Source: Methanospirillum sp. (GTDB lineage Archaea > Halobacteriota > Methanomicrobia > Methanomicrobiales > Methanospirillaceae). Taken from it: 5,343 bases of DNA. Every line of letters starts with the position of its first letter. The stretch's first letter is position 1. Where the stretch lies: the NCBI GenBank assembly GCA_028679485.1, contig JAJRBL010000008.1, forward strand, positions 1 through 5,343, given 5' to 3'. Shown piece by piece: positions 1-4,457 of the stretch. A model generated the notes under the pieces. That model ran no database searches and was not told where the DNA came from. It was given only the letters and a program-made list of their open reading frames with translations. A program made the position numbers and the translations under genes.

Positions 1-167
1 GATATTGCCTCTTTTGCGAGTCTTCTTGCCATATCCGGGATGATATTTTCCCTATCTATCATCTGGAGGAATTGTTCCTGGGATTTTATGTTCTCGGTCA
101 TCACCTTCAGGGTCATGAACTGGTCCCTGACATCAGCACCGACACTTCTTCCCGCTCCAATTGCCAT
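1..167 (-). CDS. Unknown protein, N-terminal 55 residues only (runs off left edge)
   Basis: An open frame begins at an ATG at 167 and continues uninterrupted to the left edge. The visible protein starts MAIGAGRSVGADVRDQFMTL and goes on with mostly polar, helix-favouring residues (IKSQEQFLQMIDRENIIPDM, then ARRLAKEAI). There is no signal peptide, membrane segment or recognised motif, and I do not recognise the family. Two in-frame ATGs lie upstream, at 203 and 212. The one at 203 has a GGGGATC ribosome-binding-like sequence directly before it, whereas 167 has no obvious site. I still prefer 167 because the added 12 codons include TTT, TTA and two TCT inside a T6 run, unlike the codon use of the neighbours. 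The 102-base gap from the preceding gene contains TATA-like and T-rich sequence, so this is probably a separate transcription unit. That the frame is coding is fairly likely; the exact start is uncertain. Confidence 0.6.
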   Translation of the reverse strand, partial: MAIGAGRSVGADVRDQFMTLKVMTENIKSQEQFLQMIDRENIIPDMARRLAKEAI

Positions 168-221
168 GATATACTGATGCTTCCCAGATAAAAAAGAGTA
201 CATGATCCCCATCCGACATGG

Positions 222-234
222 ATAAAGAAGAAAA
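222..234 (-). terminator. T-rich tract, possible terminator of the pheST-acylphosphatase operon
   Basis: The minus strand reads TTTTCTTCTTTAT here, 36 bases after the stop of the last operon gene. A second T6 run follows at 190-195. Archaeal transcription commonly ends at U-rich tracts without a stable hairpin, so either could end the operon transcript. The tract lies downstream of the TATA-like sequence assigned to the next gene, so terminator and promoter would be interleaved and the assignment is tentative. I see nothing else in the 168-269 gap. Confidence 0.3.
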
Positions 235-254
235 CACGCATATAGCAAAATAGA

Positions 255-269
255 GTTTATTATATATTA
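255..269 (-). promoter_or_regulatory. Possible TATA-box region for the left-edge gene
   Basis: Directly after the stop of the 122-residue gene, the minus strand reads TAATATATAATAAAC, the most AT-rich stretch in the left part of the window. An archaeal promoter here would start RNA near 235-245 and leave an untranslated leader of about 70-80 bases before the ATG at 167, or about 35-40 before the ATG at 203. The placement is by pattern and spacing only. A second, weaker match (CTATATG, 239-245) is also possible. Confidence 0.35.
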
Positions 270-638
270 TCAGGTCATATCCATCTCGTCAAGGAACGGA
301 AGGAGCCCTATTATCTTTAGCACGTTACCTATTGTTTCCTGCCTGATTATGGTTATTCCCAGAGGAATCTGAACGAGTGCTTCATCAAACAGGGGATTCA
401 TCCCGCGTTGAAACGAGAGAAAAACTGCAAGGCTTATGAACGGCCTCTCATGCTCGGGATCATCACCGAATTTCCTGATATCATCTGCATATGTCGAGTT
501 GTATGCGAGATCTTCCTCAAAATACACGACAATATCGATAGCCTCACGTGAACCGATCTTCTCCAGTGCCCTGATATCTGCGACCATCCCGGGCACGAGT
601 TCCCGTGCCGAACCTGGGTACGAGAGAGGGGTTTTCAT
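270..638 (-). CDS. Unknown 122-residue protein, translationally coupled to the acylphosphatase-domain gene
   Basis: I do not recognise this family. The protein is 122 residues, fairly acidic in its middle (EEDLAYNSTYADDIRKFGDDPEHERP, residues about 41-66), and has no Cys and no signal peptide. The C-terminal half (about 67-118) is rich in Ile, Leu and Val, including ALVQIPLGITIIRQ and IGNVLKIIGLLPFLDEM. The hydrophobic stretches are broken by charged residues and look like the core of a small soluble domain rather than a membrane helix. The start is well supported: the ATG at 638 overlaps the TGA of the upstream gene as ATGA, and a GGGGATC site precedes it. This coupling suggests it is made together with the acylphosphatase-domain protein and may act with it, but that is inference from position only. 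It is the last gene before the AT-rich gap. Confidence 0.8.
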   Translation of the reverse strand: MKTPLSYPGSARELVPGMVADIRALEKIGSREAIDIVVYFEEDLAYNSTYADDIRKFGDDPEHERPFISLAVFLSFQRGMNPLFDEALVQIPLGITIIRQETIGNVLKIIGLLPFLDEMDMT

Positions 639-1111
639 CCGATCCCCTGGGTATGAATCGCTTCGATTACCCTCTCAAGAACCTCGCGTCGTTTCTTCGA
701 CTCTTTCTTCATGTCGCGGAGGGCTATCAGCATCTCTTCCTGCATCTTGAGACTCTTCTTTTGGAGTTTTATCATCTCCTTGAGGTACTCGAGCCCAAGT
801 TCTGACCTGAAGAACATCTCCTTCTGAAAATCACCAAAATGCGATTCAAAATGGGTAAATTCCCCCGTGAATTCTGATTCCGTGGTTTCTATGGAACTGA
901 CAGAGATCAGGGGTTCATCCCCGGCTTTCAGATCCTCACAAAACAGGGAGAGCATCTCCTGTTCTCCCTCGGCAATGATCCTGACCGAACCATCAGCAAG
1001 GTTTTCCGCATAACCAAAAATACCATACCGGTTCGCAACAAGCCTCGCAAACCCGCGATATCCAACCCTCTGGACACGGCCGGATACATGTATTATCCAT
1101 CGTTTCTGCAT
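635..1111 (-). CDS. Acylphosphatase-domain protein with C-terminal coiled-coil extension
   Basis: The protein has 158 residues, whereas typical acylphosphatases have about 90-100. Residues 1 to about 90 match the acylphosphatase fold: the phosphate-cradle motif GRVQRVGYRGF at 11-21 and GYAENLADGSVRI at 33-45. The two residues known to be catalytic in the family, an Arg and an Asn, correspond to Arg19 and Asn37, and both are present. One change stands out: the usual GRVQGV has Arg15 in place of the conserved Gly, inside the phosphate-binding loop, so activity is not certain. Residues about 95-152 form a charged, Met/Leu/Lys/Glu-rich helical tail (ELGLEYLKEMIKLQKKSLKM, then EEMLIALRDMKKESKKR) that looks like a coiled coil and could mediate oligomer or partner binding. 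Classical acylphosphatases hydrolyse acyl phosphates in the cytoplasm, but the substrate here is unknown. The ATG at 1111 lies 36 bases after the pheT stop with no separate promoter visible and only a weak ribosome binding site, so it is probably cotranscribed with pheST. Its stop overlaps the next gene by ATGA. Confidence 0.85.
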   Translation of the reverse strand: MQKRWIIHVSGRVQRVGYRGFARLVANRYGIFGYAENLADGSVRIIAEGEQEMLSLFCEDLKAGDEPLISVSSIETTESEFTGEFTHFESHFGDFQKEMFFRSELGLEYLKEMIKLQKKSLKMQEEMLIALRDMKKESKKRREVLERVIEAIHTQGIG

Positions 1112-1147
1112 AAGCTGTGAATACCTATGCTGAGACGGGAGACGGGT

Positions 1148-2782
1148 TTAAGATTTCGAAACCCTGTCCCCAAACAACAGGGAGAGATCCAGTTCTATCC
1201 CGGCAACCGGCTGATCGATATCAAACCGGTTCAGAACGCCCGGATGAATTTCACCAAACATCCCGGCACATCTCCCGTCGACGACAATATCAGCCACTCT
1301 TCCGGGGATAAATGCAGGATCGCTGCTTTTTTCGAGGGTGAAGGCTACTCCCAGTTCCCTCATAAGGGCATCGGCGGTTGCGTATGCCTCTGAAAAATCC
1401 GCTCCCGGGTGAGTCGAAGCCAGGGCCACCTTCTGGCCGGTCCTCTCTTCTGATACGACATCCCCGGTATGAAATATCCGCTGGGGAAGTTCCCGTCTCT
1501 TGTTCATCCTGAACAGGTCGAGGAGAAGGGGAAGAAGATCACTCCTGACAAGGGTCTGTTCCTCTGATATGGGATGGAGCACCCGTAATGCCCGGGGATC
1601 CGGGCTTCGCTGCATCCGGGTATACATGACCTCCTCGTTTGAAAGGGTGAACGGCATGACCTCAAGGTACCCGAGTCCGGTACAGATATCCCTGACCGCA
1701 GATGCAAGGGCCTGGATCGGGTGCTCGTGCCCGGCAGAGAAGGTTGCCGGGAGCTCTGCCCGGAGTGAGGCAAATCCTGCACCTATCGCCACATCCTCGT
1801 ACACGTCCCATTCGTGCATGATATCTGCCCGGTAACAGGGGATCTGCAGGCTTACGGTATCAGGGCCTGATGCTTCTGCACCGTACCGCATCTTCCGGAG
1901 GAGAACGGCTATCTCCCCGGGGGAGAAGGAGGTACCAAGAAGACGGTTGCATCCTGATACCGATATCTCCCTCTTTGCGGGGGAGAGATCCGGCATGACT
2001 GCCCCGTTCACGGATACGCTCTCGCACCTGCCTCCGGCAGTGATAAGCGTGGTACAGAGGACACGGAGGGCTGTCTGTACTGCCCGTTCGTCTGTTCCGG
2101 TAACGTCAAGGAGAAGGTTCCGTGTCTTGTCGGTAACCCGTGTCAGTTCACCGTTGATGATTGGGGGAAACGAGAGAACATTACCGTCTGCATCCTCTAT
2201 CAGGGGCATGAGCGGTTTTCCCGAGACGATATGGGCATAGTCTCTGCCCTTCGGGTGTTCCTCCATGATCCCGGTGAGGGACATCTCCCGCTCGTAGTCA
2301 AGCGGAACAAACCTCTTTGTGACCGGTGCACCGTAATACCGGAATGGTGGGGTGACTGCATCGAGATCGTGGACACCGATTGCAACCTTCGCCCGTCCCC
2401 GGCCGACAACCCAGTGCAGGGCCTCCTGGACTCCCATGAGACTGATGATCGCCTCGTTATCGAGGGCGATATCCCTGATTACGGCCGATCCCAGGTATGG
2501 CCTGATCTCCCGGATATTGGGATCGATGGTAAAGGAGATCCCTGAAGGAGTGACCGGGTAGATCTCTTCCCCGGTCTCGATACCGAGGTATCCCCGCATT
2601 GCCCTGGCTACACCCTCGGTCGAGTAGAGATCAACCCGGGAAGGGAAGAACTCCACATCGACCTGGTCTTCCAGTATGCGTTCGATGTCTGAACCGATGA
2701 GGGGGAGATTTTCCATGATGGTCTTCCGGTCAGTTCCACAGAGACGTTCCAGGTACCGGTAGGGGAGTGATACGACCGGCAT
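1148..2782 (-). CDS. pheT: Phenylalanyl-tRNA synthetase beta subunit (archaeal type, 544 aa)
   Basis: This is the beta subunit of the heterotetrameric class II enzyme that attaches Phe to tRNA-Phe in the cytoplasm. Its length is normal for archaeal PheT and much shorter than the bacterial form, which carries extra tRNA-binding domains. The N-terminal part (about 1-100) includes the conserved FFPSRVDLYSTEGVARAMRG (45-64). The B3/B4-like domain follows, with SFPPIINGELTRVT (204-217) and TRNLLLDVTGTD (220-231); in this family it holds the editing site that removes mischarged Tyr. The B5 domain (about 268-345) has the signature PCYRADIMHEWDVYEDVAIG (315-334) with Asp320 and Glu329/Asp330. The C-terminal non-catalytic synthetase-like core (about 350-535) ends with the typical GEIHPGVLNRF (510-520). 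The start is the ATG at 2782, which shares its A with the pheS stop (TGATG). The frame stays open upstream, but those 42 codons read through pheS and do not resemble PheT. The protein ends in DRVSKS at a TAA. Confidence 0.97.
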   Translation of the reverse strand: MPVVSLPYRYLERLCGTDRKTIMENLPLIGSDIERILEDQVDVEFFPSRVDLYSTEGVARAMRGYLGIETGEEIYPVTPSGISFTIDPNIREIRPYLGSAVIRDIALDNEAIISLMGVQEALHWVVGRGRAKVAIGVHDLDAVTPPFRYYGAPVTKRFVPLDYEREMSLTGIMEEHPKGRDYAHIVSGKPLMPLIEDADGNVLSFPPIINGELTRVTDKTRNLLLDVTGTDERAVQTALRVLCTTLITAGGRCESVSVNGAVMPDLSPAKREISVSGCNRLLGTSFSPGEIAVLLRKMRYGAEASGPDTVSLQIPCYRADIMHEWDVYEDVAIGAGFASLRAELPATFSAGHEHPIQALASAVRDICTGLGYLEVMPFTLSNEEVMYTRMQRSPDPRALRVLHPISEEQTLVRSDLLPLLLDLFRMNKRRELPQRIFHTGDVVSEERTGQKVALASTHPGADFSEAYATADALMRELGVAFTLEKSSDPAFIPGRVADIVVDGRCAGMFGEIHPGVLNRFDIDQPVAGIELDLSLLFGDRVSKS

Positions 2783-4221
2783 CAGCACCGCCCCCCGGAA
2801 TGAACCACCGGAACAGACCTGACCCAGCCGATATCGCTCTGGTAGAGTTCGCGGAGATCGGTAAGCCCCATGCGGAGCATGGCCACCCGGGAGACACCGA
2901 GACCCCATGCCAGGACCGGGCAGGTGATCCCCCAGGGAGCAGTCACCTCTTCCCGGAAGATTCCTGCCCCGCCAAGTTCGACCCAGCCGAGACCCTCTAT
3001 GTACACCTCAGGTTCGACACTCGGTTCCGTGTATGGGAAATACCCGGGCCTGAACCTGACAGATTCGAATCCCATCCGGAGGTAGAACTCCCTGAGAAAA
3101 CCAAGCAGGTGCCTGAAGGAGACATCGGTATCCATCACGATCCCTTCCAGTTGTTCAAACTCGGGAAGATGGGTCGGATCTATCGTCTCCCTCCGGTATA
3201 CTCTCCCGATACAGAAGGCTTTCACCGGGGGATTCGGGTGGGCTGCAAGGTGCTGGATGGAAAGACAGGTGGTATGGGTTCTTAAAACCGTGGCCTTCGC
3301 TTTTTCCGGGTCCCATCGGCCCCCCCATCCCGAGGAAGAGAGGGATCCCCCGGACTCATGCATATCGCGGACCTGTTCCCAGTTCTCCGGGAGATCCTTC
3401 TTTCCGGCAAGGTGAAACGTATCCTGCATCTCCCTGGCAGGATGATCCTGGGGCTGGAAAAGGGCGTCAAAGTTCCAGAACGCACCCTGGATGATACTCC
3501 CGTAGAGTTCGGTAAAACCCATGTCCAGCAGAATCCGACGCATTTCATTTATCATCCGCTGGTAGGGATGGATCTTCCCGGGCCATACCGGGCGGGGGCT
3601 TTTAGTGATATCATAGGCACGAAGCGTGAGATCCCGCCAGTTCCCCGAGCTGATCTGGTCTGCCGTTAGGGCTCCTACCTCTTCACGAAGGTCAAGACCC
3701 CCTTCAACAAGTGATCTTCCCGCATCGGTGATCCGGATCGTCCAGGCAGTATGCTCCTCTTCAGATACCAGGCCACGACGGAGCAGTTCCTTCTGGATAT
3801 CCTTCGGTGCGGCTTCAGGCTGCTTTAAAGCGATCTCGACAGCCGACGGAGAAGCATCACCGGTCTTCATGATGAGGCCATCCTGTATGGTTATCCATCC
3901 GAGCCGCTTCATCCATCCGATACCGATCTTCGCCTGCGGATGCCGGTTCAGTTCGGCGATCGGGATGGAGTCTTTAAAACTATCATACAACTGGCGTTCG
4001 GGCAGACCATCCCGGAGACAGGCTTCTCCTTCGGCTGTTCTGACCAGAGAGACTGTGGTATCACGTTTCACTTCTGTAAGACCCTTCTGCAGGAGAAGAT
4101 TCGCGTACTGAATCACCGATTCAGGCGGCTTTTGAAGAATCCCGCCCAGTGTTTCGGGAGACCCCTCTCCTCTCCCGGACAACTCAAGAAGAAGTCTCTT
4201 CTCATTGATTGTAAGTTGCAA
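2782..4221 (-). CDS. pheS: Phenylalanyl-tRNA synthetase alpha subunit (archaeal type, 479 aa, TTG start)
   Basis: This is the catalytic subunit of phenylalanyl-tRNA synthetase, which activates Phe with ATP and transfers it to tRNA-Phe. Residues 1 to about 190 form the winged-helix tRNA-binding region of archaeal and eukaryotic alpha subunits (for example AKIGIGWMKRLGWITIQDGL, 97-116). The class II catalytic core follows. Motif 1 lies near HPYQRMINEMRRILLDMGF (218-236). Motif 2 spans LRTHTTCLSIQHLA (313-326) and IGRVYRRETIDPTHLPEFEQ (338-357). The Phe-pocket region includes FRPGYFPYTEPSVEPE (390-405) and GWVELGGAGIFREEV (412-426). Motif 3 is WGLGVSRVAML (439-449) with the invariant Arg445. The start is a TTG: an in-frame TGA lies 9 bases upstream, no ATG or GTG is in frame there, and MQLTINEKRLLLEL matches the usual PheS N-terminus. 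A GGTGA site sits 6 bases before it. The gene is coupled to pheT by TGATG, which favours equal production of the two subunits. The 236-base region upstream appears regulatory. Confidence 0.97.
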   Translation of the reverse strand: MQLTINEKRLLLELSGRGEGSPETLGGILQKPPESVIQYANLLLQKGLTEVKRDTTVSLVRTAEGEACLRDGLPERQLYDSFKDSIPIAELNRHPQAKIGIGWMKRLGWITIQDGLIMKTGDASPSAVEIALKQPEAAPKDIQKELLRRGLVSEEEHTAWTIRITDAGRSLVEGGLDLREEVGALTADQISSGNWRDLTLRAYDITKSPRPVWPGKIHPYQRMINEMRRILLDMGFTELYGSIIQGAFWNFDALFQPQDHPAREMQDTFHLAGKKDLPENWEQVRDMHESGGSLSSSGWGGRWDPEKAKATVLRTHTTCLSIQHLAAHPNPPVKAFCIGRVYRRETIDPTHLPEFEQLEGIVMDTDVSFRHLLGFLREFYLRMGFESVRFRPGYFPYTEPSVEPEVYIEGLGWVELGGAGIFREEVTAPWGITCPVLAWGLGVSRVAMLRMGLTDLRELYQSDIGWVRSVPVVHSGGRC

Positions 4222-4227
4222 TCCTTT

Positions 4228-4232
4228 TCACC
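4228..4232 (-). promoter_or_regulatory. Ribosome binding site GGTGA deciding the TTG start of pheS
   Basis: The minus strand carries GGTGA, matching the archaeal GGAGGTGATC consensus, with a 6-base spacer to the TTG at 4221. The TGA inside this site is in frame with pheS, so the protein cannot begin further upstream. This supports TTG as the true start. Confidence 0.75.
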
Positions 4233-4269
4233 CTTGTAAGCACCATATCGATCGTTTCATCTTTCACGA

Positions 4270-4287
4270 GGTAATGTATCACATACC
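4270..4287 (-). promoter_or_regulatory. Imperfect dyad in the pheS leader, possible hairpin or operator
   Basis: The 18-base segment GGTATGTGATACATTACC is nearly self-complementary. GGTA (4284-4287) pairs with TACC (4270-4273), and TGT (4281-4283) pairs with ACA (4275-4277), with one bulged T and a GAT loop. It lies 15 bases downstream of the second TATA-like box, near where RNA would start from that box, so it could be a repressor operator or a weak RNA hairpin. No function can be assigned from sequence alone. Confidence 0.35.
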
Positions 4288-4302
4288 ATCCAGGAATACC
4301 CT

Positions 4303-4309
4303 GTATATA
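4303..4309 (-). promoter_or_regulatory. Second TATA-like box upstream of pheS (alternative promoter)
   Basis: TATATAC on the minus strand sits in a GC-rich setting (CCCCGG before, AGGG after) directly after the strong hairpin. RNA would start near 4275-4285, giving a 55-65 base leader for pheS. It is weaker than the box at 4425-4433. It would be the pheS promoter if the T-rich tract at 4342-4366 is only the trpS terminator. Confidence 0.35.
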
Positions 4310-4311
4310 CC

Positions 4312-4336
4312 GGGGCCCGGGCAATCTCCGGACCCC
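4312..4336 (-). promoter_or_regulatory. Strong 9-bp GC hairpin starting on the leader stop codon
   Basis: On the minus strand GGGGTCCGG (4328-4336) pairs along its full length with CCGGGCCCC (4312-4320), with a single U-G wobble and a 7-base loop AGATTGC. The first paired G is the third base of the TAG that ends the Phe-rich frame, so a ribosome at the stop codon would hold this hairpin open. No T-run follows it, so it is not a classical intrinsic terminator. It could be a pausing or ribosome-sensing element, or a stable 3' end of the trpS message. Confidence 0.6.
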
Positions 4337-4395
4337 TATCTAAACAAGAAGAAAAATGCAAAGAAAGACCGGGAGTTTTTTCCCGTAATTGTCAT
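4336..4395 (-). CDS. Candidate Phe-rich leader peptide of pheST (19 aa)
   Basis: A 20-codon frame begins at the ATG at 4395 and ends at the TAG at 4336-4338. It encodes MTITGKNSRSFFAFFFLFR. Six of the last nine residues are Phe, using three TTC and three TTT codons. The frame lies about 115 bases upstream of pheS. In enteric bacteria, Phe-rich leader peptides before pheST and pheA sense charged tRNA-Phe through ribosome stalling; the layout here is similar. The ATG falls about 5-12 bases after the RNA start expected from the TATA box at 4425-4433, so translation would be almost leaderless; no strong ribosome binding site is visible. The frame can be extended in phase to an ATG at 4440 (35 codons), but that would include the TATA box itself. 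The main caution is that T-rich archaeal terminators encode Phe by chance, and this one follows trpS. Confidence 0.45.
   Translation of the reverse strand: MTITGKNSRSFFAFFFLFR
4342..4385 (-). terminator. Hairpin plus T-rich tract: trpS terminator or pheST attenuator
   Basis: On the minus strand CGGGA (4381-4385) pairs with TCCCG (4370-4374) around a 6-base A-rich loop. Three bases later comes a 25-base tract (4342-4366) holding 18 T, including a T5 run. Archaeal RNA polymerase and the aCPSF1 termination nuclease act on U-rich RNA, so this is a good terminator candidate 73-116 bases after the trpS stop. It lies downstream of the better TATA box, however. If that box drives pheS, the element is an attenuator whose T-rich part is made of the Phe codons of the leader frame. 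Confidence 0.5.
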
Positions 4396-4424
4396 GTCTG
4401 TTCCATTATCCTTTGAATCCACGG

Positions 4425-4433
4425 ATATATATA
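4425..4433 (-). promoter_or_regulatory. TATA box, likely pheST promoter
   Basis: TATATATAT on the minus strand, preceded by purine-rich GAGGG, is the clearest TATA box in the window and lies 24 bases past the trpS stop. With usual archaeal spacing, RNA would start about 4400-4407, just before the ATG of the Phe-rich frame. The pheS message would then carry a leader of about 180 bases. Confidence 0.55.
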
Positions 4434-4457
4434 CCCTCATGGTTTTATTACCGGAGA

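Noticed and set aside
436..750. 104-codon plus-strand open frame across two minus-strand genes
   Set aside because: It is low-complexity and Ser-rich, crosses the coupled junction of two well-supported genes, and has no recognisable domain.
1132..1146. Tandem repeat GAGACGG twice between pheT and the acylphosphatase-domain gene
   Set aside because: Two 7-base copies in a 36-base gap are easily due to chance or slippage; no promoter or binding-site character is seen.
2783..2908. Upstream extension of the pheT frame by 42 codons (to 2908)
   Set aside because: The extension translates pheS out of frame and does not resemble a PheT N-terminus. The ATG at 2782 gives the normal archaeal start and a TGATG overlap.
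2767..3285. 172-codon plus-strand open frame
   Set aside because: It lies wholly opposite pheS, is Pro/Asp-rich with no family resemblance, and is explained by the codon bias of the real gene on the other strand.
4392..4406. Four-codon frame MEQT whose stop overlaps the leader ATG
   Set aside because: It is too short to judge. It would be in the RNA only if transcription starts upstream of the position expected from the TATA box.
4336..4440. 35-codon version of the Phe-rich frame starting at the ATG at 4440
   Set aside because: It would include the TATA box as coding sequence and lacks a ribosome binding site. The 19-codon version fits the expected RNA start.
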